Below are positions 1 through 12,664 of a stretch of 64,000 nucleotides of DNA, piece after piece (positions within the stretch are counted from its first letter, which is position 1; every line of letters begins with the position of its first letter). The notes beneath the pieces were generated by a model, which saw only the letters and a program-made list of their open reading frames with translations, searched no databases and was not told the DNA's origin. Source of the stretch: Bugula neritina (taxonomy: Eukaryota > Bryozoa > Gymnolaemata > Cheilostomatida > Bugulidae); assembly GCA_964035545.1 (NCBI GenBank), contig OZ037769.1, positions 9,463,429 through 9,527,428 of the forward strand. Reading direction: 5' to 3'. A program made the translations under genes and the position numbers.

Positions 1-127
1 AATAACCTGAAAATCTTACTTAGATAAATATAATCATGTTTTGCTATAATTGGTAACTAATAAACTCATACTTACAAATTTCTGATTTAGGATTACACTA
101 TATTGAAAACATAACAAAAAAAGATAA

Positions 128-157
128 GCGCGCGTGCGTGCGTGTGTGTGTGTGTGA
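128..157. repeat. GC/GT dinucleotide microsatellite
   Basis: A short alternating run that begins as GC/GTGC and continues as (GT)n. It is a simple sequence repeat with no gene signal around it. The first 240 bases of the window show nothing else I can support. Confidence 0.85.
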
Positions 158-295
158 TACATAGCTTTTATTTGATATGTTGTTATTGCATGTAATTCAC
201 ATATAATATACTTCAACAGTTCTTTTAGTATATTATAGTAATATGAAGCAGCAGATGCTGCTATATATATCTATATATTACTACACAGTTATACT

Positions 296-653
296 CTGCT
301 ATACTACCCTGTGCTATACTACCCTGTGCTATACTACCCTGTGCTATACTACCCTGTGCTATACTACCCTGTGCTATACTACCCTGTGCTATACTACCCT
401 GTGCTATACTACCCTGTGCTATACTACCCTGTGCTATACTACCCTGTGCTATACTACCCTGTGCTATACTACCCTGTGCTATACTACCCTGTGCTATACT
501 ACCCTGTGCTATACTACCCTGTGCTATACTACCCTGTGCTATACTACCCTGTGCTATACTACCCTGTGCTATACTACCCTGTGCTATACTACCCTGTGCT
601 ATACTACCCTGTGCTATACTACCCTGTGCTATACTACCCTGTGCTATACTACG
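296..653. repeat. 15-bp minisatellite, about 24 near-perfect copies
   Basis: The unit ATACTACCCTGTGCT repeats with almost no variation from about 296 to 653, then decays into related imperfect units to about 800. Because 15 is a multiple of three and the unit has no stop in several frames, long pentapeptide-repeat open frames appear on both strands. They are by-products of the array, not genes. From about 800 to 1040 the sequence is AT-rich with nothing recognisable. Confidence 0.95.
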
Positions 654-1044
654 TTCTATTATACTACATTCTGCTATAACAGTACACTCTGCTATACCAG
701 TACACTCTGCTATACTACGGTATGCTATATTACACTCTACTATACTACACTCTACCATGCACTCTGTTATTCTTTACTATTTTCTGTTATACTCTACTCT
801 GCTATAAAATGACCTAATATACTATACATTATGCTGTACTCAATTTTATTCTATTTTATTACACTTGTATTTTACTATTTGGAAACACAGTTTTATTTTA
901 GCTCATTTTTATCTCCAAATGTGCTTCCTAATTATTGAAAATATTATATTGTAATAGCATTTGTTGTGAGACAACCCAAAAGTAGAAATGTAATGCATGA
1001 ACTTATATATATTATACAGAGTGAATTTGTTACCAAGGAATAAT

Positions 1045-1050
1045 TTTATT
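1045..1050 (-). terminator. candidate polyadenylation signal of the zinc-finger gene
   Basis: On the minus strand the hexamer AATAAA lies about 140 bases past the zinc-finger stop codon. It is the nearest canonical hexamer I noticed downstream. Such hexamers are common by chance in AT-rich DNA, so this is a weak call. Confidence 0.35.
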
Positions 1051-1188
1051 AGAAAAATATATTTATAAAAAGTAAATTCTAACAGTAAAATAAAATATAG
1101 GTTATAGGTAAGAAATTTATAAGAAATACAGCAATAAATTCCATTTGGCACAACATGTGATATATTGCAAGATAGAATACAACATGAA

Positions 1189-2883
1189 TTAGTAAAGAAA
1201 AGATGCAGATAGTTGTTTAGGCATTAGAGACATGCTGTATGACTGATGAGGACAAGAAACTGCTACTGGGTTGGTGCTACTATCACTTAGCCCCTTGTAT
1301 AGTTTATAGGGGTTTTGCATTCTTGCTGGATCACCAGGCTGAAAACCGCTGTGACCTTCTGCTGGTGTGTCGACGTGAGATTTCAAATGCAACATCAAAT
1401 CTTCAAATGAGAAATGTTTCTTCCCGCAGTAGCCATCTGGTGTGACCCAGTGACATTGGTGTGATGGAGGTTTGGGTGGTTGCAAGACATTTGAAGAAAA
1501 ATTTGATAATGAAAAAGGTTTGTTGTTTCCCAGTAGCAACTTTCTGTAATTTAGTAATGCTTCTGTGGAAGGTACGGTCAATAAGCTGTCATTAGAAGCT
1601 GAAGGAGTGCGATAAAGCTTGTAATAGAAGTTTGCAGCTAGTTTTGTAAGTTCTGTCGGGTAAGCTAGAGTGTTGAGGGGAGACAATCCTAAATCCGGGG
1701 AATCTGCCAAGTAACTGTTTCCTGGTGGAGCTAACGAACTAATGCTGTTGAATAATGGCAGCTTTAATTTTTCCAATTCAGCTTGGTACAAGAGTTTTTG
1801 ATAGAGTGCTTGCTGCTGAATAGAGGCAGCAGTGTAATGCTCAGTTTGGTATGGTAGGCTTACAAGTGCAGGCCTACTACAGGTGACGGGTTGTGACAGG
1901 TAAGATGCATGTGTTTGCATGCTGCTATTAGGTGATTTTGATATGCTGCCATCAGGTGATTGTAATATGCTGTCAACTCTTTCAATGGAATTAGCTGATA
2001 GCTTAGATATTCTTTCTTTTGTTAGTTTTAGTGGCTTATGCACAAAACCATTCTGTACCCTGCGTGGTGGTGAACGCTTTGCCCGCTGTTCTTTGGATCT
2101 ACTGGGAGAGCCCACGCCAATATTTCTACAAGTCTCCTGGAGCTTCACTAATGGTGACACACTATTCTGTAAGGACATACAGACAACATTGAAATATCGT
2201 AGTGCCATTCCATTTTATTTAATCACTTAAAAAGGCTTTATTAACATTTTTATTTAGAGTCCAATGAAACTTAAAGCTGTTTTGCAAGTTGATTGATGTA
2301 AGTTTACAATAACTTTTTCAACACAGAAGACATTATAGAGCAGCCTAGAAAACACAAAAATAAGCCTCAAAAAATTTTTTCCCAGGATAATTAAGATTGG
2401 AACACAACTAAGATATAAATCACAATTTTATCCTTCTGCAATAATTAGGTAAGTTTAATTTAATTTACACAATAAATGTTGAAAATGCAACTATTCTAAA
2501 TATAAAAATGTTATCATATAAAAATATATACACACATTACGTACTTTGTGTTATAGCCTATACTTATACCGAGAAGCTAAATAAAATTAGTTTGTGTAGT
2601 TGAACAAACACAAATATAATAATATTATATTTTTTTACAATTTTATTTTATTTATCAAGCATGTAGCATTATTTTACAGCTGTGAGCAGAAAACCAACTG
2701 TTATGAAAGTCTGTATTTGCTATTTTATGTGTGAATGTTGTGTATGTATAAAATTGTATGTTCATATGTGTGTTAGTATATAAAACAATAATATTCTATA
2801 AAACTAATAGTGTCAAATACTCACCAAGCAGAGAGGCTGATCTGGACATACATATTCATTGTCAGTGTTAGTTCTCTCCAGCA
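1189..2883 (-). CDS. ZNF503/703-like: NET-family (Noc/Elbow/Tlp-1; ZNF503/ZNF703-like) zinc-finger protein, two exons
   Basis: Join exon 1 (2883 down to 2824, 20 codons from ATG) with exon 2 (2166 down to 1189, stop included). The phase-0 intron of 657 bp has donor TTG|gtgagt and acceptor cttacag|AAT. The product is 345 aa. Residues 24-37 (SPLVKLQETCRNIG) resemble the Sp/buttonhead-type motif shared by Sp and NET proteins. A single zinc finger with C258, C267, H280 and H284 has the unusual C-x8-C-x12-H-x3-H spacing typical of NET proteins. The middle is Ser/Pro/Leu-rich and probably disordered, and a PYKLYKG stretch follows the finger, where vertebrate homologues have a conserved C-terminal motif. 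NET proteins are nuclear co-regulators, often repressors acting with Groucho; that function is inferred from the family. The protein is shorter than vertebrate ZNF503/703. The open frame also runs 14 codons upstream into the intron to an ATG at 2208, but the polypyrimidine-AG acceptor and the good exon 1 favour the spliced start. Confidence 0.85.
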
Positions 2884-3639
2884 TAACTTCGGCAGCAGCG
2901 AACTTCTGTGACCAGTAGGTATGAAAAGTAGTAAGTATGTGAGCTGGGAGTAGAGTACACCTATTGCAATCACTAACTTTCTTATTTTATAGTTTACACA
3001 TAGCAGTCATATTGTACGGCCTACATCAACATGCTTTATCACTTCTCCCGTGCCACTAACAATAAATCTAATTTGACATCAAAGGGTATGCGCCTCAGTC
3101 AGTCAATATAAAATTGGCCAATGAATGGGCTGAATAGGCTAGTGCATGAGGACCACCGCAACTAGGATCAGTGGCGCACACATCAATCACACTGCACAAC
3201 AGGTTGTCAATCAAATTTATTGTTCTTCTGCGGATCGTATTCTATGCGATATTATGTTCATATATGTATACATAATAAACTGCATAGGATAATAAAGCCC
3301 ATTGTATTGAAACATGTTTTGCAAACTTCACATCCATTGTGAGGCAGGAAAGGCGTTCACTGTGTAAATTAATATCTCATATGAGTGTAAAAGCTACAAG
3401 GTTGTGTTCTCATTGAACACATTGGCTGCTCTATTGTTTTTCCACAGCTTCCCATACCTCTTCTATTTACTTAACTGCATGCCGCAAGATCAAAGGCAAA
3501 AGCCGAGTAATTGTGTTTAAGTGTGATCAATAAGTAACAATTAGACTAATGGGAGCTGACAATCAGGTGTAGCTGTCACATTCAATCAGAGACAGAAAGT
3601 ATGATTTGTGTGAATAGTCTGAGGTAGACTCTACAACTG
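2884..3639. other. 5' flank of the zinc-finger gene
   Basis: AT-rich DNA upstream of the zinc-finger start codon. It probably includes the promoter and 5' UTR, but no TATA box, CpG cluster or other element stands out clearly enough to place. Confidence 0.4.
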
Positions 3640-3951
3640 CCTAGTATTGCTATTGTATATACTCATCTACCTACAGACACCTCAGTAGTATTGCTATTGT
3701 ATATACTCATCTACTTACAGATACCTCAGTAGTATTGCTATTGTGTACACTCATCTACCTACAGACACCCCAGTAGCATTGCTATTGTGTACACTCATTT
3801 ACCTACAGACACCCCAGTAGTATTGCTATTGTGTATGCCCATCTACCTACAGACACCTCAGTAGTATTGCTATTGTGTATGCCCATCTACCTACAGACAC
3901 CTCAGTAGTATTGCTATTGTGTATGCCCATCTACCTACAGACACCTCTGTA
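3640..3951. repeat. 44-bp minisatellite, seven copies
   Basis: The motif GTATTGCTATTGT recurs at 3644, 3688, 3732, 3776, 3820, 3864 and 3908, exactly 44 bp apart, with a few substitutions per unit. No open frame follows the period. The rest up to 4362 is unremarkable AT-rich DNA. Confidence 0.92.
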
Positions 3952-4362
3952 CAAAAGTGATTCAACAGTCACATGCTGGCCCCTGTCCTGCTGGTAGATG
4001 TGAAAAACAACTCAATATTCAGTGTGTTGTGAAGCTGCTTTGATGATGACAGACACATGGAATTTGTTTGATCTTTATTTTTATTACAGCCATCATGTGT
4101 CACTATACTTCTTACCTCAGATGATGCTGGTAGCAATACACCTGACATGTTGGCTGATGCTACAGGTTCTTTACTCTCAAGCTGTTGAATTTAGCATTAA
4201 AAAGCAGTTTTAATATAATTCTGAAAATAATGTTTAAGAAAAATAGTGATTAGTTGAAATATCCAACATTTCAAAATACACTTTGGTGCTAGATGTGAAT
4301 AGCTGGATACATGTTCATTGTTAATTTGCTAATCTACCTCCCCCCAACGTTATTTTATGCTC

Positions 4363-5139
4363 TTAAAGGATTGCTCTATCTTGTCTAATAAATGGCCATT
4401 TAGGTCAAACACACACAATATTGTGTTTTTCTAAGCATGCATTGACAAAAAGCATTTGACCAAAGGTAGAAAAAGTTAGTTGAAGTTGAGGGTGTAGATT
4501 GGTAACAGCCAAAACGCCGATTTTGAAATGAGCTGGGAACTGTGACGTAACAGCGCCAGCATTCCTGCTGGTCACGTGACTATACAAATGAATTACTATA
4601 GAAATATGACTGTGAGATGTGATCTTTCAGCTCGTAATTTGTATATTTATAGAAGTGCAAATGTGAATTCTCTTAATCTATAGCTTTTTGACATTTTAAA
4701 TAACATGTATGTAATAACATTAGGCTATATTTTGCTTGTAACCATTAGAAAAAAGCATTGCAAAAGCATGCATTCTTTAGGATGAATGCCTGCAATCGAT
4801 CTAAACTAGGTCAGATTGTGCAATATTACGGGCGCACCAAAGTTGACCTATATAGCGCACTGTAACTGCTTGAGCGTTATTGGTTGATATTGTGCTCAGC
4901 AACCTTGAATACTAGCGTTATAGTTAGCACGTGCAGCATAGTTACTGGCGTTCACACGTCACGTATTAGGCTATTCTTTTTCATGGCTGAAAATTTTACC
5001 GCCCTCAAAATTGGAATTTTGAAAAGCTGTTTTCTAGGCACATATCCCTTTGCAAAGTCACAATTGTTTGCATACACATTAAATTATAGTTCATAATTAT
5101 AATGTGATTGTAATAAACTAAGATTGAGCAATCCTTTAA
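4363..5139. mobile_element. TTAA-flanked MITE, copy 1
   Basis: A 769-bp unit (4367-5135) is bounded by TTAA on both sides. Its imperfect terminal inverted repeat reads AGGATTGCTCTATCT at the left, and the right end is its complement with one difference. A second, near-identical unit lies at 43387-44153. TTAA target duplication is characteristic of piggyBac-type transposition, so this is probably a non-autonomous piggyBac-like derivative. The ends lack the CCC start usual for piggyBac, so the superfamily is unproven. No transposase is encoded. Confidence 0.85.
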
Positions 5140-8100
5140 AGTTATTTTTGATCTACTTTTGGAGCACTATTGGGCTATTGGTCTTAAATAGTATGAACTT
5201 TTTCATGATTAAAAATGCCTATTGGTTTCCTAATAGTTTATTGGGTATTAGCTACAGCTTGCATTGTCAGATAAATACTAATAAGTCAATAAATACTTTA
5301 TAGGTCAATGATCCAACCAGATGTGGATGCTAATTTTCTGTCACATATAATTGACAATACTTTTGAAATGAAATATAACATGCTAGCTTAAAGATCTATA
5401 ACATTATTTTGGTTGGTTGTCGTGAAACTGCACTCTCAGTTGTTGCTATAACATTTTTAATCCTAATTAAATAATTATTTTGGAATTTTTTTCTCAAGTG
5501 ACTAGCTTTGCTTATGAATCCAACTTCCTTGTCTATGTTCACTTATTTCAGTTGCTGTTTTGCAATAAGCATATTTAACTGTTCTCATCCACAATAATTA
5601 ACATTGTTTTTACTCCACCTGTCTCCTCCAAGTATGTTGCACTTTGAAAGAGCATTTAGAGTTTAGACTTTAGAGCATGGGACAGAGTGAGCCCACCCAG
5701 CAACCTTTAGTGGTATGTTCAAGATATATAAGGACACCTTAATGACAGCCATTTTGTTTAAATGGCACAGGAGCTACACTGGGCAGCTGTCTGAATAATA
5801 TATTATCATATCATATAGGCTTCATGCAAGGCTCAACTAATGGTATAGATAAATATGAACTCAACTAATGACTATGTACCTTATATAGTAGTATGCTTTG
5901 AAGACTCTAAAATTAATATTATATATATAGATCATTATCATCATGTATTTAGGACTCTTGGGAAGTTTTAGGTTTCATGAATAAGCCAAAGTGTTAATTT
6001 TAATTTGATTTATTTTGCTGATTCCCTTTCTTATTTTCAATGAGACCAGATACTAAGAGATAAAATTTAGTAAGAATCTGTTTGCTTCAAGAAAATAATA
6101 ATTTGAGAGATCATTCACTTAGAATAGAATACACAATAGTATAGTTTTTCAAGAATTTACACTAATTTTTAGTAAAAATAACTATTGGAACTCAAAGACT
6201 CAGGCAACTGAAAGTTTGTTTAAGTTTAGATAAAATGCTGCCTTGACTAGTACATTTTACTATAATACTCTCTAACAGAAAATATTATTCATAAAACTCA
6301 AAATGTTTTCCCTGTGCTTAAATTTGCTGATATTAATAGCTCTTTACTCCCTAGTTTAGCTGATAGCTATGCTACCTACTCTTTCACGGTAAATACCTTC
6401 ACTTTTTTCCAATTTCAGCCTCTTCTATTTAATTTTTTGGTTAAAAAGTGTTCATCCACGTAGGCTTTATCTATTTATAAAAATACAGCGTTAAGCTGCA
6501 TGTACCTAAAATGCTTGCCAGCAGTTGAGCTTGTTTGAAATATACACAACATGCATTGTTACCAACACGAGTATTGGGCAATATATGAATCAATATGAAT
6601 CAGCAACCACTGGCTTTGTGGTCAACTTCAAACTAACAACTGCAATTTATTTAAGAAAGAAATTAAAAGAAAGAAGAAAAATGCTTCTAGTATCAGCAGC
6701 GAAAATTATGCCTAAAACAAACTGATGATAGCTAGCATCAAAAGTGACTGCTGAGCTTTATGGTGACTGCTGAGCTTTATGGTGACTGCTGAGCTGAAAT
6801 CAGAGACAAACATGTGGGCAGCTTTCAAAGAACCTGAAGGTACATGGCTGACATAATATTCATTAGTGAGTAGGTGTTGATGCCCCAGAATTCAACAGGT
6901 AGAACTCACCCAGCTACCATCATGACAGACTGGAGCCTAACCAAAATAGATATGCACTGAAAACTGGAAAAACATTTATTTTTTGAGTCAAACTGCACCT
7001 GACTGAATATTACTGTGTTGAGTTATTAGCCAGAATAGCCAAACAAGTCATTGACTTGCTGATCAGGGATCTAGCATCATGCAGTGGTAGCACTCAATCT
7101 GAATGAGTGAGAATAGTGATGAGAAGAAACTACCTGTTTCCTATTGAGCTGTCCATGTTTATAGAATGTAAAGTGTTATTAGCTTCACACGCAGCACGCA
7201 CCATTGTTTATATAGATATCAGTAAAAGATCAAAAGCATGGAGTGCTAAGATGAACAGTTCAAGTGTTTCTCTTGTGAGCAAAGTACTTAAACTGTCACT
7301 TTCGGTTTCTTTTTCATGGGCTACTTTGCTACAAACTCTATTAACTTAAAATACTATACAGTCTGCTGTACTATCTTAAAACTAATAGCCAGAGTCACAT
7401 ATAAACTAACAAAATGGTCACCTTTCCTTTCGCAGCTGTGGTCCTGCTAAAGTCTAAACTAACAAAATAATCATCAATAATTAGAAAGATGATGTATGAA
7501 GTAATAGGATGGCAGGGCTTTTGAAGCTTTGCTTTAGCATCATTATATGCAATAGCAGTGTGTTTATTATTATAATTATTCAAATGTTGAGATATGAAAA
7601 AAATGTTTCATAAAATTATGATTAATCTTTTTTAGAAATTGCCACTGCAGATTTGGCAGCACAGAATTTAGAATTGTGGGTGTAGTGTACAGCACCTCAC
7701 GTGTTTTGATTAGGATTTATTATATAATAGTTAATAGAATATAACTTATAGGCTATATCCTGTGCTGGAAAATGCTACTTTATTGTTCTGTCAAAAAGAG
7801 GTCACTGTTTATTTTTAGGATAACTTTGGAAGCTTTCAATAATGGATGATTAAGAAAATGCATATTGGCAGAGAAATTTTCAGATATTACAGCTGATTTA
7901 TTATCTATCTACAAATTAGACAAATTAGTTTATACAAGAAATTAGAAGTACCGTATTGAAATACAGCAAACAATTAAGTTTAATATGTTGTGAATATTTC
8001 AACACATTTGAAGTATTACGAGTAACTTAAATAAGTGAAGTCTAATAGTTCTAATTACACCAATATATTCACTGAAAGCAAAGAAGAATTATAGTTATAT

Positions 8101-9051
8101 AAACTTGTGCATTTTGACAAACAAAGCATCAATAGCAACGGGTCTGCTTTGATATTGCTATAGCCTAGCTATAGCACAAAAACTGAAAAGTTTCTTTTAA
8201 AATTGTTTTAATTTACATCTAATGAAAATAGCATATTTACAGTCTTATGGTATCATTGAGAGCTTCAACTAAAAGGTGCTAAAATGATGATAATATGGAA
8301 AAAAGTGTTACCAAACAATGAATTAGTGAGTAAAAAGTAGCAACCAGAAAATAATAAAAATTATGAAATATTTTCATTTTTATCTGGTACAGGATTGGGG
8401 GAGAGGGAGAGGGTTGTCCTAAAGAATGTTTATAAAATTACCAGAGCATAAAACTTTGTTGACAAAATTTCAACTCTGTCAACAGTCTTGTCAAACTGAT
8501 TGGATCAAAGCAGTTACTGTTTCGTTTCACCATTTTATAGCAGTAATTACTGTAACAGATATGGTTGAGGAACAGTTGCTACTTGCAAATATTTGTTTGT
8601 ATAATGTTTGCAGGCATTGAGAGTCTCAATGTTTTCATTTAAATTTCCTATTACTTTGAAAATTTTTGGTTGTATCTCAAGTCTGATTTCTTTGAAAGTT
8701 AAAATATTAAAAACACACTTTAATATTTTTTCTACATAAAATATTTGTTTAAAATAATGCAGTGGCGAAGTAACCTGATATTCTAGTGCAGAATGCTTCA
8801 TGCAAATATTAAATGTAGTCAGTACTCAATTGCAGCAGATACAGCTGTGATAAAGTAATCTCATTTGAGAGTATTCATAGAGTTTTTTGCAGGATTAGCA
8901 GGTTTGTTATCTTTTACTTAAAACACAGTAGACTTGTATGAAAGTAGCAAAATGTTATGTTTTATTTTATTTTCAGACAGAAGATTTCCCCTCAAGCTAC
9001 CTTCAATCATTTTGGTATTATGATTAAAAGGCAAAATAATACCAAAACATC

Positions 9052-9053
<2 letters not shown>
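5140..9053. other. intergenic DNA without recognisable genes
   Basis: AT-rich sequence with only short open frames that I read as chance. The one structured spot is a 19-bp unit (GTGACTGCTGAGCTTTATG) repeated three times in tandem at 6744-6795. I see no exon series, tRNA or intact transposon. Confidence 0.6.

Positions 9054-9142
<89 letters not shown>
9054..9142. repeat. (TA)n microsatellite, about 44 units
   Basis: An uninterrupted alternating TA tract of about 89 bp. The apparent Ile-Tyr repeat protein across it is an artefact of the tract. Confidence 0.97.
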
Positions 9143-9144
<2 letters not shown>

Positions 9145-12100
9145 GTATTGCTTTTAGGTTTGAAATAATATTGGTATAGATTTACATGCACCATACTTGC
9201 CTTACTAGGTTAAAATGCAAATTTCAAAGTGAAAATATTCAGAAAGTTGAAACTTTCTCACAATATAGTGATATAGATTTTATTCAGCTTCATCGAAAGT
9301 ATTTAGGTGAGATGTTTGATCTTGCCGATGAAATCCTTACAAATGTATCATCTGGTCATAATGACAGGTTTATAGCTAATAATGTTGCAGAATTCTTTGT
9401 TAATTTGGCCAAGTGAGGTTTCACTTTCAACCAGCTTGTAGGGGATGCTCAGCTGAATAGTTTCTCCTTTCAATAGAACATCATGCTCATAACTTACAAA
9501 GTGAGCAACTTTGAAGACTGTACTTATCAAGTGCCTGCAGGTTGAGCTCATATGAGCTAAATTAAGATCCAGTTATTTCATCTTCAAATAGACCTGCCAA
9601 CATGTCATAATGATAATGTTTGACAGAAGCATGCTGTAATGTGTTAACATTACATTTCTTTGATCTGACATTATGGCTAATCAAAACAGAATGAACATGA
9701 AAAGATATTATTTTTGCACAAAGAAATCTACAACAGACCTGTGCACTTCAAATTCAGGTTAAGCTATGGCATACTTGCTAAAGAATAGCATGAGAACTGC
9801 AGTTCACTGTCTAAACATGATGTTTTGATGAGTAGAAAAATGTAAAGCAATGATTAAAAATGACTGATAGCTGACAGACAGCAAACTGCTGACCAGTTAT
9901 GTTCTACTCACATCCATGCAATAGATAATGGAGTCAAGGTGGGCTCTTTGCTTTATACCACTTTATATGGCTGGCTTAGATACATTGTAGCTGATTGCAG
10001 CTAATAGAAAGGTTGATTATCGCTAGTTGTCTATATATACTCTTGTCTATGTTAATTCAACACTCATGCTCTATAGTTGTGCATAAAATATACATTAAAA
10101 TATAACAATAATCTGCACAGAGAAAGTGTTGGCAGTAGAAGACAATTTGTAAATTTACTAATCTGTAAATTACTAAAAGAAAGTCTGTAACTACTATTTG
10201 CTGGCTACTATAATGCAATAATTTTAGTTCTAATGCTTATGCAATTTTTCCATCGTTTGTCATTCAATACATACAAACATTCCATTTTTGTCTAAGTTCT
10301 CCAATCACTCCTTTTGACAAAGATGATAATCCAATTATGACTAATTCAATAGTTATCATATAGAACCAAAAAGTTCAAGACTAGCTATAATATATATGCT
10401 GATATTGCTAATTGGTATTACTGCTTGGATTTCTATCTATAATATATTCATTCACCTGGTACGCTTATAGCATGCAATATTGTTTATCTAGATTCTAGTG
10501 CAATCTATTCATTAAAAACTCACGCAAGTTTATAGTCCCCATCCCTGTGAGAGACCCCTGAGGTCTTCGTTAATCTGGGCTAAAGACTTATTCAGATGGG
10601 GCACAGGAGCAATTATAACTATATTCTCTTCCCAACATCACATTGTGCTTACTAGGCAAGCGCTTTAACCCTTAGACCACAACTGCTCCCTCCATCTATT
10701 CATTAGAGGCTTTAGCTAAATTCCCTTCTCTTCACCTATTTTCTGTGTTATATACTAGCATACTATAAGCATGGGACAACTTCTTACCAAGTAAATTTAT
10801 TTATTGAACAAAATTTAATTTCAATAATTTGTGAAAAACAGTCAATACTTCTACATACATGTGTGCTGTCAAGTATATGGAAGCACCATTTTTTGAATTA
10901 CTAAATCGAAAGGAATTGAGCATAGTACTTTAGGAATTATAGTCTGCTTTCATTGAATATTGAACAAGAATGGATTTATTGCACCGGCCAATATTGAAGC
11001 CAATTTTACAAATTATATTATAGTCTATATCACTATAAAAATTATTGGATAGTTGAACTACGTATGCCTTATATTCATGCTAAGCCCAGTGTCTTCAATG
11101 TAATATAAACTGAAAAAATCTTACTTACTTCATTGGCAATATTAACGTTAATCACAGTATAAGTTTCCAAATGAAGGGAGTTTTAAAATTGCAACTTATT
11201 ATGCTAGAGGGTGTAGTTTAAACACTAACACTCATAAGTTGTTGAAACTGGTTGAAAAGTCTAACTTGTAGTTAAAAATATTCACTCTTTGGTACCATTA
11301 TTTTACATGAACTTGGCTTTTCTAGCCAGCTATGAGTCAATTAAACATTGGCACCAGCAAGACTGACAAACTTAATTTGCTAAGTGAATGTTGTGACAGA
11401 GTCTGACAAACATTTATGTGATGAAACAACATTTTGCCAAAATAATAATTTATATGCTGATTAAATTCTTTGTACAAAGCTGAAGAGTTACGCTATGGCA
11501 TCAAATAAGGCAGCATGAATGACATCACTGTATGTGGCTCTACATGCCAGCTAGCAACACCTAGTATAGAGATGGCCAGATTAGCAGATGCGACGTCCTC
11601 AACTTTCTTACAGGTTAAAATAATCGAACAACTGATTAAATAAAATAGCAACAATTATACCAAATTTAAGAGATTTTATAGCAGATCTACAACTAATTTG
11701 CTAGTGACACTGAACACTATGTATGGGCATCCTAGTCAGAGAATACCTCCCTAAAGAGAGAGCCATGAATGCATGACATAAGACATGATGTTCTCCATAT
11801 AAGGTCTCATCCAATTCAAGATTGACTTTACAGTATAATTATCATTTTATATTTGTTTATAATATTGCCATAATAATTAGTGTAACGAGGCACATCATTA
11901 CATACATAAAACATTCTGACTTGCTATACAAAATTGTCTAACTTTAAGGAAATGACAACTTCTTGAGCACATACACTGCAAGTAGACAATTCTTTGTACA
12001 AACTACAACATCAACAAATAACAGGGTGCAGCTCAAATAAATAAACAATTTCCTATTTATTGGTATAAGAAGCACATAATAAAGGTTTTACTTTGAAAAC

Positions 12101-12664
12101 TTACTAGATAGAAAAAGTTAATACGCCAACTGCCACATGTAACTAGTTAGAGCCCTATCATAGAAATACTAGATATTATTTTAAATTCAATTACTAGATA
12201 GATTATAGTTTGAATGAAAAAACTCAATCAGAGTGCAGTTTTGAAGAAAGTGACTTATTGACATAATGTTCCAAGAGCTAGGAAAGATACATTATACCAT
12301 AAGAATATTGCTTAGAAGTCAAAAAGCTTAGAAAGCATAGCAACTATCTAGACAACAAAATAGCATTACAGGAGACATTGTAAACCCTACAACAAAAATC
12401 TCATTAAATAACAAAAGAAACACTATACAGAGAAAAGGAAGAAAAAGGGAATATGTGAAAAAAATTGATGACAATTTGCAAAATATAATCACTGCAGCAA
12501 CAAGTCACTGATGTATTCACTTGTACATGGAAAATTACTAAAATCAAACCTACATCAGTTATAATGCAAATATCTTTAAAAATACTAAATGAAAGAAATT
12601 GTTTAGCTTACATAGCTGAGTGGAAGAATAAGTGCTAAAAGTTGTGGTATCCTATGTGGGTATT
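9143..12664. other. intergenic DNA downstream of PGAP1
   Basis: AT-rich sequence between the (TA)n tract and the PGAP1 stop codon. Apart from the SINE-like segment listed separately, I find no supported gene. The PGAP1 3' UTR must start just below 12665, but I could not place a convincing poly(A) signal close to the stop. Confidence 0.55.
10533..10692 (-). repeat. degraded tRNA-derived SINE
   Basis: Read on the minus strand from 10692, the segment starts like a tRNA gene. It has an A-box-like stretch (TGGTCTAAGGGTT) followed by GCGCTTGCCTAGTAAGC, which resembles a tRNA anticodon-arm region. The expected B box is eroded. The remainder is a non-tRNA body ending near GGGGTCTCTCACAGGGATGG. No poly(A)-like tail or target duplication was identified. 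Confidence 0.4.

Noticed and set aside
243-812. Long open frames on both strands (189 and 165 codons)
   Set aside because: They are pure translations of the 15-bp minisatellite, with no start context, splice sites or domain.
3640-3951. CRISPR-like regularly spaced repeat
   Set aside because: The units are contiguous 44-bp tandem copies without unique spacers, and the DNA is eukaryotic.
4884-5096. Conserved 70-codon frame found in both MITE copies
   Set aside because: It is shared only because the two DNA copies are about 97% identical; differences do not favour synonymous sites, and no domain is recognisable.
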